From: an uncultured Paracoccaceae bacterium
GTDB lineage: Bacteria; Pseudomonadota; Alphaproteobacteria; Rhodobacterales; Rhodobacteraceae
Assembly (NCBI GenBank): GCA_937872465.1
Contig: CALMSR010000040.1
Span: 158,451 to 222,450, forward strand
Reading direction: 5' to 3'
Length of the DNA stretch: 64,000 nt
Shown here: positions 17,547-26,126 of the stretch, one piece after another
Position numbering within the stretch: the stretch's first letter is position 1
Layout: every line of letters begins with the position of its first letter
Notes under the pieces: model-generated
What the model saw: the letters and a program-made list of their open reading frames with translations, nothing else
Told to the model about the DNA's origin: nothing
Database searches by the model: none
Translations under genes and position numbers: made by a program

Positions 17547-18266
17547 TCAGCCCCTCGAGCGGAGCGATCCCGGCAGGTCGGAGGGGGCAGTATCCCCGGG
17601 CGCCCGCACCCGGTCAAGCAGCCGCTGCGGCCCCTTAAGCATCGCCGCGGCCAGGGGGTTCTTGCGGACCCGCGCCTTGACCTGCTCGAATTGCATCACG
17701 TTGTCGATGCGGCGCTGGATGAATTCGCGAGTGGCCGAGGCGCCGGGCGTCTCGTCGCCGAGCCAGTAGAGCAGCGCCGAGGAATAGACCGCCGAGAGCG
17801 TCGTGCGCTTGGAATACCAGTTGAAATCGCGGCTCTCGTCGCCGAGCGCGGTCCAGATCGTGTCGGCGGTGTGCCAGATCGCCCGCGCGCCGTCCGCCGC
17901 GTGCTGCGGCAGCGCGAAGAAGGCCGCGCCGCGGCGCACCGCCTCGCGCTCGCCGGCCACGAGCTCCAGCCGGCGCATCACCGCATAGGCGATGCGGTCG
18001 CGAAAGCGCAGGCCCCCGAGATCGGCCGCGGCCAGATCCGCCGCCAGCGCCCGGTCGCGCGCATAATGATAGGCCAAGGCCAGATCGAGCCCGCCGCGCG
18101 GAAAGGCGAGCCGCGCGAGCCCGGGATCGACGCCCGCCTCCACCACCGCCTGGGCGAGGCTTCGGTCCGACCAGCCGTCGAAGGCGACATGGGGCAGCGC
18201 CGCCGCCACCACCGCCTCGCGCAATGCGGCAAGCCGCTCCTCCTCGCCCGGCCCCGTCTCGGTCAT
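17547..18266 (-). CDS. COQ9 family protein (ubiquinone biosynthesis)
   Basis: 239-residue homologue of mitochondrial COQ9, an accessory protein that binds isoprenoid lipid and assists the COQ7 hydroxylation step. Family hallmarks seen are AALPHVAFDGWSDRSL at the N-terminus, WHTADTIWTALGDESRDFNW in the middle and TREFIQRRIDNVMQFEQVK near the C-terminus. COQ9-like genes are characteristic of alphaproteobacteria. It is divergent from rpsU, sharing a 119-base control region. Confidence 0.88.
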   Translation of the reverse strand: MTETGPGEEERLAALREAVVAAALPHVAFDGWSDRSLAQAVVEAGVDPGLARLAFPRGGLDLALAYHYARDRALAADLAAADLGGLRFRDRIAYAVMRRLELVAGEREAVRRGAAFFALPQHAADGARAIWHTADTIWTALGDESRDFNWYSKRTTLSAVYSSALLYWLGDETPGASATREFIQRRIDNVMQFEQVKARVRKNPLAAAMLKGPQRLLDRVRAPGDTAPSDLPGSLRSRG

Positions 18267-18303
18267 CGCCGTCTCCCCCTGCGATATTTTCCGCGCAGGA
18301 CTG

Positions 18304-18332
18304 TGGACAGCCCGGCGCTCGGCCGATATATA
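18304..18332 (+). promoter_or_regulatory. Candidate sigma-70 promoter for rpsU
   Basis: TGGACA (18304-18309) and TATATA (18327-18332) are separated by 17 bases, close to the TTGACA/TATAAT ideal, about 54 bases upstream of the rpsU start. It is the best promoter match in this divergent region; not experimentally known. Confidence 0.5.
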
Positions 18333-18385
18333 GCGCGTTCCTGCGAAATATCGAAACTCCGACGTCTGAAAGGTGGTGAATATCT

Positions 18386-18592
18386 GTGCAGGTAACGGTT
18401 CGTGACAACAACGTCGACCAGGCGTTGCGCGCGCTCAAGAAGAAGCTGCAGCGCGAAGGCGTCTTCCGCGAGATGAAGCTTCGGCAGCATTTCGAGAAGC
18501 CGTCCGTCAAGAAGGCCCGTGAGCGGGCCGAGGCGATCCGCCGGGCACGCAAGCTGGCGCGCAAGAAGCTGCAGCGCGAAGGCATGCTCTGA
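18386..18592 (+). CDS. rpsU: 30S ribosomal protein S21
   Basis: 68-residue basic protein, full length for bS21. It begins [19 protein letters not shown] after a GTG start and contains the conserved [14 protein letters not shown] segment and a lysine/arginine-rich tail. The GTG at 18386 is preceded by AAAGGTGG at a good spacing. bS21 sits near the mRNA 3' end pairing region of the small subunit and helps initiation. A candidate promoter lies upstream and a clear terminator downstream, so the gene is probably monocistronic. Confidence 0.97.
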   Translation: MQVTVRDNNVDQALRALKKKLQREGVFREMKLRQHFEKPSVKKARERAEAIRRARKLARKKLQREGML

Positions 18593-18627
18593 CGACCTGA
18601 CCGACCGGTCACGCAAACGGATTCGAG

Positions 18628-18654
18628 AAACCCCCGGCAGCGTTCGGGGGTTTT
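18628..18654 (+). terminator. Rho-independent terminator of rpsU
   Basis: AAACCCCCG pairs with CGGGGGTTT around an 8-base loop and ends in TTTT, 36 bases after the rpsU stop. It is the clearest intrinsic terminator in the window. Confidence 0.88.
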
Positions 18655-18836
18655 GCGCCTTTCGGGGTCGGGCCCGGAGCGGATCCGGGCCAGGGGATTG
18701 ATCCCATACGGAGACTCCCGGCATGACGGCCCCTCGGATGGCCGCGCCGGCGCGGAGGTCCCACAAAAGCCGTTGCCCGGTTGCGGGCCGGGCGTCCGGG
18801 CTGCATGATCGCCGCGCAGCGACGCGGGGGACCGAC

Positions 18837-19274
18837 GTGACGAAGAAGACAGCCACCGGAGGCGATACCGAAGGGCCCGCGCTGCTGGCCGGCGGCAATC
18901 CGCAGATCCCGAAGGGCTACGGCGACGCCCCCGTTCAGGCCTATATCGCGGCGATGCCCGGCTGGAAGCGCGACGTGGGTCGCCGGCTCGATGCGCTGAT
19001 CACCCGCGCCGTGCCGGAGGTGCAGAAGGCGGTGAAGTGGAACTCGCCCTTCTACGGCATCGAGGGCCAGGGCTGGTTCCTCAGCTACCATTGCTTCGCG
19101 AAATACGTGAAGGTCGCCTTCTTCCGCGGCACGTCGCTGACCCCGGTCCCGCCGGTCGCCTCCAGGCAGGAGGAGGTGCGCTATCTCCACATCCGGGAGG
19201 CGGAGCCGATCGACGAGGCCCGGCTCGCCGACTGGATCGGGCAGGCGAGCCGGCTGCCCGGCGAGCGAATGTGA
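18837..19274 (+). CDS. DUF1801 domain protein
   Basis: 145-residue protein of the DUF1801/YdhG-like family. Recognisable features are a helical start (YIAAMPGWKRDVGRRLDALI), VQKAVKWNSPFYG, and KYVKVAFFRGTSL. The GTG at 18837 gives a start (TKKTATGG) after GACGCGGGGGACC; upstream frame lacks family features. Function of the family is unknown; members resemble the iron-chaperone-like YdhG fold. A second member follows 32 bases later, so the pair probably arose by tandem duplication and divergence. Confidence 0.8.
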   Translation: MTKKTATGGDTEGPALLAGGNPQIPKGYGDAPVQAYIAAMPGWKRDVGRRLDALITRAVPEVQKAVKWNSPFYGIEGQGWFLSYHCFAKYVKVAFFRGTSLTPVPPVASRQEEVRYLHIREAEPIDEARLADWIGQASRLPGERM

Positions 19275-19306
19275 GCGGCGCGAGACCGCTGGGAAGGAGA
19301 GGCCCC

Positions 19307-19726
19307 ATGCCGAAAGAAGACGCCGATTCCCCGTCCCGGCGGATCGATGCGCGGATCGCCGAGCTGGGCGACTGGCGGGGCGAGACGCTCGCCCGGATCC
19401 GCGCGCTGATCCGCGAGGCCGACCCGGAGGTGGTCGAGACCTGGAAATGGCGCGGGGTCCCGGTCTGGGAGCATGCCGGCATCCTCTGCACCGGCGAGAC
19501 CTACAAGGACAAGGTGAAGCTGACCTTCGCCCGGGGCGCCGCGCTCGAGGACCCCGCCGGCCTCTTCAACGCCAGCCTCGAGGGCAACACCCGGCGCGCC
19601 ATCGACATCCGCCGGGGCGAGGCCATCGACGAAGCCGCGTTCCGGGCGCTCCTCCGGGCCGCCGTGGCGCTGAACCTGTCGCGGCGGACCGCACCGCGCT
19701 CCGCCGGGTCGCGAGAATCAGGCTGA
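19307..19726 (+). CDS. Second DUF1801 domain protein
   Basis: 139 residues, same fold family as the preceding gene: LARIRALIREADPEVVETW, KWRGVPVWEHAGILCTGE, YKDKVKLTFARGAAL. It has a good ribosome site (GGGAAGGAGAGG). It shares only the family pattern with the upstream protein, so any duplication is old. Function unknown. Its 3' end overlaps, on the other strand, the end of a coding-like remnant at 19718-19981. Confidence 0.8.
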   Translation: MPKEDADSPSRRIDARIAELGDWRGETLARIRALIREADPEVVETWKWRGVPVWEHAGILCTGETYKDKVKLTFARGAALEDPAGLFNASLEGNTRRAIDIRRGEAIDEAAFRALLRAAVALNLSRRTAPRSAGSRESG

Positions 19727-19981
19727 CCGGCGCTGCGGCCGACCCCGCGCGGGGGCCGGCAGGAAGGCCCGCTTCCGCTCGCCGAAGTGCAGGCAGACGG
19801 ACGCGCCGTCGAGCGGCGTCGTCTTGCGGTTGCGGAAGGCTTGCATCGGATGGAGCGACGTCCGCCCGAGGTCGAACCTTCCCAGCACCTCGGCGATCGC
19901 TGCGGAAGCGGGCCGGAAGCCACCGGCCTTCGCAATGCCCGGAAGCTTCTGGACCTTCTCGTCCGATCCTCGGTCGAACTC
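19718..19981 (-). pseudogene. Possible coding remnant on the minus strand within a 396-bp gene-free stretch
   Basis: Between the second DUF1801 gene and the lipoprotein gene (19727-20122) there is no intact gene. On the minus strand, codons from 19981 down to the TGA at 19718-19720 give a protein-like 87-residue tail with segments such as DEKVQKLPGIAKAGGF, AAIAEVLGRFDLGRTSLHP and RNRKTTPLDGASVCLHFGE. It has no usable start, and the more natural-looking frame upstream (about 20075-19985) is shifted. This could be the decayed 3' end of a frameshifted gene. I recognise no family; the evidence is only the reading style of the frame. Confidence 0.3.
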
Positions 19982-20122
19982 CCTGGAAAACCGTTCCGGT
20001 GGCGATGCCTCTCCGGCTTCGCTGCGCGCCTGTCGGCGATCGCAAGGTCGCTGTCGAAGCCCTTGGCCGGATCGGGTCCTGCGGCGCCCGGCCCGGAAGG
20101 CGTCGGGGCGGGCCAGCGCCGA

Positions 20123-20722
20123 TCATTCCGGCAGGATGTCGCCGTGCTCCCAGGCGTTGTTCTTGCCGATGTCGGATTCGTAGACATAGCTGTCCTCGAC
20201 CCCGGGAATGCGGGCGAAATCCTCCAGCGTCGTCTCCGGAAGCAGGGTGTAGCGCACCCCGGTGAAGGGCGGCACGCCGCGCAGCGCGGCGGTGACCGAG
20301 CTGGCGCAGAGCATCTTCGGCGTCCGCCCCTCGGCAACCGCATTGGCCATCACCCGATCCGCCGTCTCCCGGCTGACATAGATCTTCTGGGAATGCACGA
20401 AATGCGAGAAGCGCGCGTGATAGCGCTCGTAATAGTCGAGATAGCGCGGGGTGATGCCGTAATGCACGTCGCCGCGCCGGGGCAGGTCGGGATGGGTGAA
20501 GGTGCCGGCCGGATCGTAGAGCACGCGCTGCGAGCCGTTGATCACCAGCGCCGAATGCGCCGACCGCCCGGTCTCGGCATTGACCATGGAGACCAGCGTG
20601 ACCGAGGGCGGCTCGGTGCTGACGTAGCGGGCACGCGCGATTTCCTCCGGTTCCGCCGAACGATAGACCTCGCAGCCCGCCAGCGATCCCGCCGCCACCA
20701 GCACGAGCATGATCCGCAGCAT
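20123..20722 (-). CDS. Putative lipoprotein, unknown function
   Basis: 199-residue protein with a lipoprotein signal (MLRIMLVLVAAGSLAGCEV, lipobox LAGC). The mature part has ALVINGSQRVLYDPAGTFTH, HYGITPRYLDYYERYHARF and CASSVTAALRGVPPF, which recalls small amidase-like or NlpC-like proteins with a Cys-Ser segment, though I cannot assign a family. Start at the ATG complementary to 20720-20722. It is the last of four minus-strand genes that begin with the acyl-CoA dehydrogenase; 41 bases separate it from the oxidase subunit gene. Confidence 0.75.
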   Translation of the reverse strand: MLRIMLVLVAAGSLAGCEVYRSAEPEEIARARYVSTEPPSVTLVSMVNAETGRSAHSALVINGSQRVLYDPAGTFTHPDLPRRGDVHYGITPRYLDYYERYHARFSHFVHSQKIYVSRETADRVMANAVAEGRTPKMLCASSVTAALRGVPPFTGVRYTLLPETTLEDFARIPGVEDSYVYESDIGKNNAWEHGDILPE

Positions 20723-20763
20723 GCGCGCCCTTCCGGCGCCCGCCCGCGACCGCCGTCCCGCCG

Positions 20764-20898
20764 TCAGCTGTTGAAAAGCGCCAGGAAGATCAGCGCGGCC
20801 AGCGCGAAGCCGAAGATATAAACCCACATGCGCAGGAAGCCCTCGAAGGTCTTCTCCTGCTCCTTGATGTCCATCTTGCCGTATTCGTAATCCGCCAT
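20764..20898 (-). CDS. aa3-type cytochrome c oxidase subunit IV
   Basis: A 44-residue protein. It starts MADYEYGKMDIKEQEKTFEG and continues with one membrane helix (VYIFGFALAALIFLALF), ending NS. This matches the tiny subunit IV of Paracoccus/Rhodobacter aa3 oxidases, which runs along the subunit I/III interface and is not needed for catalysis. The start has GGAGACGGGCG upstream (GAGGAGACGGGCGATGG on the minus strand). The large oxidase subunits are not in this window; in this lineage subunit IV is usually encoded apart from them. Confidence 0.85.
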   Translation of the reverse strand: MADYEYGKMDIKEQEKTFEGFLRMWVYIFGFALAALIFLALFNS

Positions 20899-20936
20899 CG
20901 CCCGTCTCCTCGACCCTTCGTTCCGTCCCACGCCTT

Positions 20937-22007
20937 CTAACCCGATCCCGGCGCGCTGTCAGGTGCCTTTTCGCGCCGCTGCCAGAGCCAGGTGCCGCCC
21001 GAATCCCGCCACCGCACCGCCGCGCCCGTCCGGTGCAGGTGGTTGAGATGCCCCACCGCCTCGGCCAGCGCCAGCCCGTAGGCCGCGCCGCCGATGCGCC
21101 GGCCGAAGAGCGGCTCGAAGCATTCGCTGGCGCGGCGCGGCCGGTCGAGGAAGGCCCCGAGCGCCGTCAGCGCCGCCTCCTGATGCGCGATCAGCTGCTC
21201 CAGCCGCAGATCGAGCCCGGTGAAGGGCAGGCGATGGCCGGGCAGCGCCAGATGCTCCGGCCCGGCCAGCGCGCGGAGCCGCCGGCAGGAAGCGATCCAG
21301 GCCCCGACCGGATCGGCCTCGGGCTCGGTGGGATAGACGCCGAGATTGGGCGTGATGCCCGGCAGCACCTGGTCGCCGACGAGCACCAGGTCGTGGCCGA
21401 GCCCCCAGAGCAGCGCCGCCTCCGGCGCGTGGCCGTGCCCGATCTCCACCCGCCAGCGCCGTCCGCCGGCCTCGATCTCCTCGTCCTGCACGATGCGGCG
21501 GAAGCCGAGCGGCATGGGCGCCACCACATCGGCGAAGTTGAAGGGCCGCGCCTCCGCGCGCGCGGCCAGCATCTCCGCCTCCATCCCGGCGCCGCGCCAG
21601 AAGTCCAGCGCCTCCACCGGAGGTCGTTCCTGCACGTCGAGGGTCAGCATGCGCGCATAGAGCCAGGCGGTGCGGGTGGCCCAGAGCTCGGCGCCGAGGC
21701 CCCCCTGGAACCAACCGGCGAGCCCCACATGGTCGGGATGGTGATGGGTCAGCACCACCCGCCGCACCGGGCGCCCGGCGAGCGGCCCGGCCAGCGCCGC
21801 CTGCCACCATTCCCGGCAGGCGGGCGTATCGAGGCCGGCGTCGACGATCGTCCAGCCGTCACCCTCGTCGAGCGCATAGACGTTGAGATGGTCGGGCCGG
21901 AACGGCAGCGGCAGGCGCAGCCAGAGCACGCCCTCGGCGATCTCGACCGACGCCCCCGGCGCCGGCGGCTCCGGGTGGGGATAGTGCAGGCCGCCGGCCC
22001 TCCGCAT
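20937..22007 (-). CDS. MBL-fold metallo-hydrolase
   Basis: 356-residue metallo-beta-lactamase-fold hydrolase. The metal-binding HxHxDH motif reads THHHPDHVG near residue 88; further ligands lie in EIGHGHAPEA, VGDQVLPGI and the late ALPGHRLPF. A C-terminal winged-helix-like region with VGHLNHLHRTG matches the LACTB2/RNase-Z-like branch common in Rhodobacterales. Substrate unknown (thioesters or RNA are known in relatives). The gene starts 3 bases after the acyl-CoA dehydrogenase stop, so the two are cotranscribed, which weakly favours a CoA thioester role. Confidence 0.85.
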   Translation of the reverse strand: MRRAGGLHYPHPEPPAPGASVEIAEGVLWLRLPLPFRPDHLNVYALDEGDGWTIVDAGLDTPACREWWQAALAGPLAGRPVRRVVLTHHHPDHVGLAGWFQGGLGAELWATRTAWLYARMLTLDVQERPPVEALDFWRGAGMEAEMLAARAEARPFNFADVVAPMPLGFRRIVQDEEIEAGGRRWRVEIGHGHAPEAALLWGLGHDLVLVGDQVLPGITPNLGVYPTEPEADPVGAWIASCRRLRALAGPEHLALPGHRLPFTGLDLRLEQLIAHQEAALTALGAFLDRPRRASECFEPLFGRRIGGAAYGLALAEAVGHLNHLHRTGAAVRWRDSGGTWLWQRREKAPDSAPGSG

Positions 22008-22010
22008 GCG

Positions 22011-23702
22011 TCAGGCTTCGAAATCGATGGCGCGCAGCGTCGCGGCGCCGGCGCAGGCGCGGGCGGCGAGCCCCCCGACCTCGCTCAGCATGTGCCGAAG
22101 GTGGAAATCCGCGAGCGCCGCGCGCTGCCCGCCGCCGCCCTCCGCCTCCGCCGCCTTCAGCAGGTAATGCCCGCCGAGCGTCAGCGCGAAGGCCCTCAGA
22201 TACGGCACCGCGCCCGCGAATCTTTCGTCGCCCGCGGCGGCCAGCATCCACGCCGTCGCCTCCGAGACCTGCCCGGCCGCGGCGCCGAGCCGCACGCCGC
22301 GTGCGCCGGCGGCCGCTGCCGTCGCCGCGATCTCGCCGATCAGCGCCCGGGCCGCGGCGCCTCCGTCCGCGAGCTTGCGCCCGACCAGATCCATCGCCTG
22401 GATGCCGTTGGTGCCCTCGTAGATCGCCGTCACCCGCACGTCGCGGTAGAATTGCGCGATCCCGGTCTCCTCGATATAGCCCATGCCGCCGACCACCTGC
22501 ATGGCGAGCGAACTCACGTCGCAGCCGGTGTCGGTGCCGAAGGCCTTGGCGATCGGGGTCAGGAAGGCCGCCCGCGCCGCCCAGCCCGCCTCGCCGGTCG
22601 CCGCGGCCATGTCGGTGGAGAGCGCGCAATCGAGGCAGATCGCCCGCGCGGTGGCGGTCAGCGCGCCCATGGTCGCGAGCATCCGGCGCACGTCGGCATG
22701 GCCGAGGAGGCTGGTCGCGGCACCGTCGGCCCCGCGTCCCTGCACCCGGTCGCGGGCATAGGCCAGCGCCGCCTGCAGCGCGGCATCCGCCGAGCCGAGC
22801 CCCTCGACGCCGACCCCGAGGCGGGCGTTGTTCATCATGGTGAACATCGCCGCCATGCCCCGATGCGCGCCCCCCACCAGCCAGCCGGTCGCGCCCTCGT
22901 AATGCATCACGCAGGTCGGCGAGCCGTGCAGCCCCATCTTGTGCTCGAGCGATTCCGCGCGCAGGCCGTTGGCCCGGCCCGGTCGTCCGTCGCCATCGGG
23001 CAGGAATTTCGGCACCAGGAAGAGCGAGATGCCGCGCGTGCCCGGCGCCCCGTCCGGCAGCCGGGCCAGAACCATGTGGCAGATGTTCTCCGCCATGTCG
23101 TGATCGCCCCAGGAGATGAAGATCTTCTGCCCCGTGATCGCATAGCTCCCCGCGCCGTCGGGCTCGGCCCTCGTGCGGATCGCGCCGACGTCCGAGCCCG
23201 CCTGCGGCTCGGTCAGGTTCATCGTCCCGGTCCATGCGCCGCTGACGAGCTTCGGCAGGTAGATCGCCCTGAGCTCCGCGTCGCCATGGGCCTGCAGCGC
23301 CTCGATCGCACCCTGGGTGAGCAGCGGCGCCAGCGACAGCGCGAGGTTGGCCCCGGCCATCATCTCGTTGACGCAGGTCAGAAGCAGCGTCGGCAGCCCC
23401 GAGCCGCCCTGCTCGGGATCGGCGGTCAGCCCGATCCAGCCGCCCTCGGCGATGGCGCGATAGGCCTCCGCGAAGCCCGGGGTGCTGCGCACCACGCCGT
23501 TCTCCAGCCGCGCCGGCTCCAGGTCGCCCGCCCGCCGCAGGGGCGCCATCACCTCCTCGGCGAGCCGCGCCGCGCCGCTCAGGACCGCCTCGACGGTCTC
23601 GGGGGTCGCCTCGGCGAAACGCCCGGTCCCGGCCAGCCGGCCGCCGCCCAGAACCGCGTCGATCAGGAAGCGCATCTCGGCGACGGGGGCGCGGTAGCTC
23701 AT
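22011..23702 (-). CDS. Acyl-CoA dehydrogenase, DmdC-like long form
   Basis: FAD-dependent acyl-CoA dehydrogenase of 563 residues, longer than the usual 380-400 because of the extra C-terminal domain seen in the DmdC/FadE-like branch. Motifs: MNLTEPQAGSDVGAIRT (FAD/substrate site), ITGQKIFISWGDH, and the catalytic-base region IYEGTNGIQAMDLVGRK. DmdC oxidises methylmercaptopropionyl-CoA during DMSP demethylation, but this branch is broad and no other dmd gene is nearby, so a general fatty-acid role is equally possible. The ATG at 23702 was chosen; it gives the family start SYRAPVAEMRFLI. Confidence 0.88.
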   Translation of the reverse strand: MSYRAPVAEMRFLIDAVLGGGRLAGTGRFAEATPETVEAVLSGAARLAEEVMAPLRRAGDLEPARLENGVVRSTPGFAEAYRAIAEGGWIGLTADPEQGGSGLPTLLLTCVNEMMAGANLALSLAPLLTQGAIEALQAHGDAELRAIYLPKLVSGAWTGTMNLTEPQAGSDVGAIRTRAEPDGAGSYAITGQKIFISWGDHDMAENICHMVLARLPDGAPGTRGISLFLVPKFLPDGDGRPGRANGLRAESLEHKMGLHGSPTCVMHYEGATGWLVGGAHRGMAAMFTMMNNARLGVGVEGLGSADAALQAALAYARDRVQGRGADGAATSLLGHADVRRMLATMGALTATARAICLDCALSTDMAAATGEAGWAARAAFLTPIAKAFGTDTGCDVSSLAMQVVGGMGYIEETGIAQFYRDVRVTAIYEGTNGIQAMDLVGRKLADGGAAARALIGEIAATAAAAGARGVRLGAAAGQVSEATAWMLAAAGDERFAGAVPYLRAFALTLGGHYLLKAAEAEGGGGQRAALADFHLRHMLSEVGGLAARACAGAATLRAIDFEA

Positions 23703-23836
23703 GGCGATCTCGCTCGTTGGGCCGTGCTGGCGGCAGAATCGGCTTTCGGGGAACGGCCCGGGCAGGTATGGAGCCGCGGCAGAGGGCGGCAACCTAGGGC
23801 CTGCCGCCGGAAGCGACAAGCGAGACGCGCCACATT

Positions 23837-24808
23837 ATGGCCGAAATGAACACCGTCATCCTGTCCGACAGCGCCCGCGGCCTGCGCGCGGCGGCGGGCC
23901 TTCTGCGCGCGGGCCAGCTCGTCGCCTTCCCCACCGAGACCGTCTACGGGCTCGGCGCCAATGCCCGCGACGACCGCGCCGTGGCGCGGATCTTCACCGC
24001 CAAGGGAAGGCCGGTCTTCAACCCCCTGATCGTGCATGTGCCCGATGCCGCGATGGCGCTCGAGCTCGCGGAATTCTCGCCGGCCGCCGAGGCGCTGGCC
24101 AGACGTTTCTGGCCGGGGCCGCTCACCCTCGTCCTGACCCGCCGTCCGGAGACCGGCCTCTCGGGCCTCGCCACCGCCGGCCTCGACACCGTGGCGCTGC
24201 GCGTGCCGGCGCATCCGCTCGCCCATCGGCTGCTCGAGGAATTCGGCGGCCCGCTCGCCGCGCCCTCGGCCAATCCCTCCGGCGGGGTCAGCCCGACGAC
24301 GCGGGCGCATGTGCTCGACGGGCTCGACGGCGCCATCGCCGCGGTGCTCGACGGCGGCGCCTGCCCGGTGGGGCTCGAATCGACCATCGTGGGCTTCGAC
24401 CGCGACACGGCCGTGCTGCTGCGTCCCGGCGGGCTGCCGGTCGAGGAGATCGCCGCCCTGCTCGGCCGGCCCGTGGATACCCTGACCACGCGCCATGTCA
24501 CGGCGCCGGGCCAGCTGCAGTCGCATTACGCGCCGCGCGCGACGCTGCGCCTCGACGCCGCCGGGGCGGCAAGCGACGAGATCTGGCTGGGCTTCGGCCC
24601 GGTCGCCAGCCTGCGGCCCGGCCTCAATCTCTCCGAGCGCGGCGATCTGGTGGAAGCGGCGGCCAATCTCTTCGCGCATCTGCGCGCCGCCGACGCGCTG
24701 GCCGCCGAGGCGGGGCTCTCGCGCATCGCCGTGGCCCCGGTCCCCGACAGCGGCCTCGGCCTCGGCATCAACGACCGCCTGCGCCGCGCCGCCGCGCCGC
24801 GCTTCTGA
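23837..24808 (+). CDS. tsaC: L-threonylcarbamoyladenylate synthase (Sua5/TsaC type)
   Basis: 323 residues, the long Sua5 form with a YrdC-like domain and a C-terminal Sua5 domain. It makes threonylcarbamoyl-AMP from threonine, bicarbonate and ATP for t6A in tRNA. Visible motifs: VAFPTETVYGLGANA, KGRPVFNPL, FWPGPLTLVL, SANPSGGVSPTT and CPVGLESTIVG; the interdomain PGQLQSHYAP is also present. An in-frame ATG at 23846 is an alternative start. It is divergent from the acyl-CoA dehydrogenase gene. Confidence 0.93.
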   Translation: MAEMNTVILSDSARGLRAAAGLLRAGQLVAFPTETVYGLGANARDDRAVARIFTAKGRPVFNPLIVHVPDAAMALELAEFSPAAEALARRFWPGPLTLVLTRRPETGLSGLATAGLDTVALRVPAHPLAHRLLEEFGGPLAAPSANPSGGVSPTTRAHVLDGLDGAIAAVLDGGACPVGLESTIVGFDRDTAVLLRPGGLPVEEIAALLGRPVDTLTTRHVTAPGQLQSHYAPRATLRLDAAGAASDEIWLGFGPVASLRPGLNLSERGDLVEAAANLFAHLRAADALAAEAGLSRIAVAPVPDSGLGLGINDRLRRAAAPRF

Positions 24809-24837
24809 GCCCGGAAGCGGCGGCGGGCGGGGCGCGG

Positions 24838-25425
24838 CTACCGGATCTCGATCCTGCCCACGATGATGTCGCCGCTGCGTTCGGCGGTCGCCGCCGCCGC
24901 CAGCGCCGCGGGTCCGGGCTCGCAGGGACCCTCCCAGGCGGCCCGCCCGTGCTGGTCCACCGCGCCCTTGATCAGGCTGGCGACCTGCGCGTTTCCGTAG
25001 GCGAGGCCCTCGGCCACGAGGATCCCGATGGCATCCTCGAGCACCTCGTTGGCCTCCGCGAGCGTATAGGTCATCGGCGGCGCGTCGAGGCCGCAGCGGT
25101 GCTGCCTGAAGAGCCAGTCGTGGAGCGCATAGGCGGGCCCGTAGGACCAGGGCGAGAGGCCCTTCACGCTCCAGAAGAGCCGCGGGATCGATCCGCCGTC
25201 GGTGAACATCGCGCCCGGCACGATCCGGCGGCCGCCGCGCTCGTAGGTCAGCGGATCGCTTTCGTCCGGGACGAAGACGAAGCGATCCTCGCGCACCCAT
25301 TTGATGAGCAGGACGCCGTGCAGCTCGCCCCGTTGCTCCTGCGGCTTCCCGCCGTCAAGGCAGCCCGCCAGAAGTGCCAGGGCCGCGAGACCGAGGGCGA
25401 TCCTCGGCAATTGGCCGGCCGGCAT
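24838..25425 (-). CDS. DUF1353 lipoprotein
   Basis: 195-residue lipoprotein. After a lipobox (LALLAGCLDGG) it carries the DUF1353 signature TDGGSIPRLFW and the YALHDWLFR segment. This family is found in phages and proteobacteria; function unknown. I chose the ATG at 25425, which leaves one base after the YqgE stop; an upstream in-frame ATG at 25440 would overlap it. The two genes are therefore likely one transcript, and it converges with tsaC. Confidence 0.82.
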   Translation of the reverse strand: MPAGQLPRIALGLAALALLAGCLDGGKPQEQRGELHGVLLIKWVREDRFVFVPDESDPLTYERGGRRIVPGAMFTDGGSIPRLFWSVKGLSPWSYGPAYALHDWLFRQHRCGLDAPPMTYTLAEANEVLEDAIGILVAEGLAYGNAQVASLIKGAVDQHGRAAWEGPCEPGPAALAAAATAERSGDIIVGRIEIR

Positions 25426-25426
25426 C

Positions 25427-25999
25427 TCAGGCCCGGCCACCGCCGGCCGAGAGCAGCCGCGGGTCGATCGAGATCGAGCGCAGCGCCGCCTCCCACTTGT
25501 CCGTGTCGCGGGTTCCGAACACCAGATCCGGATCCGCGGCCGCAGTCAGCCAGCCGTTCGCCTGGATCTCGCCCTCGAGCTGCCCCGGCCCCCAGCCGGC
25601 ATAGCCCAGCGCCAGCAGCGCCCGCATCGGACCGGCGCCGCGGGCCATGTCCTGCAGCACGTCCAGCGTCGCGGTCATCGCGAAGCGCGGATCGACCTTC
25701 AGGCTGGCGCCCTCGGCGTCGTATTCCGCCGAATGCAGCACGAAGCCGCGGCCGTGCTCCACCGGCCCGCCGAAATGCACGCCGATCCCGGCCACATCCG
25801 CCGTCGCCTCGATCTCGAGCTGCTTGAGCAGGCTCGCGAAGCGCAGCTCCTGCGCGGGCTTGTTGACGATCAGCCCCATCGCACCCTCGGCCGAATGCGC
25901 GCAGACGAAGATCACCGACCGCTCGAAGCGCGGGTCGCCCATGCCGGGCATGGCGATGAGCAGCTGGCCGTCGAGGAAGCGCGCGTCGGAGGTGTCCAT
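25427..25999 (-). CDS. YqgE/AlgH family protein (DUF179)
   Basis: 190-residue protein. The start DTSDARFLDGQLLIAMPGMG, the DPRFERSVIFVCAHS segment and GLIVNKPAQ are standard for the YqgE/AlgH family, and GIGVHFGGPV and LGYAGWGPGQLE are its other conserved blocks. Its biochemical role is not settled; the name AlgH comes from alginate regulation in Pseudomonas. The start chosen at 25999 gives the conserved N-terminus. It is divergent from the DsbD-like gene. Confidence 0.92.
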   Translation of the reverse strand: MDTSDARFLDGQLLIAMPGMGDPRFERSVIFVCAHSAEGAMGLIVNKPAQELRFASLLKQLEIEATADVAGIGVHFGGPVEHGRGFVLHSAEYDAEGASLKVDPRFAMTATLDVLQDMARGAGPMRALLALGYAGWGPGQLEGEIQANGWLTAAADPDLVFGTRDTDKWEAALRSISIDPRLLSAGGGRA

Positions 26000-26126
26000 T
26001 TCCCCAACATGAGGCCCCGGCCCCGCCTTGACAAGCGAGCCCGCGCGGCCGTGATCGCCGCATTGTGACTGCCACCGGCCGCCGCGCCCCCCTATGCTCC
26101 GCCCGACACGTCGCGAAGGATCCCGC

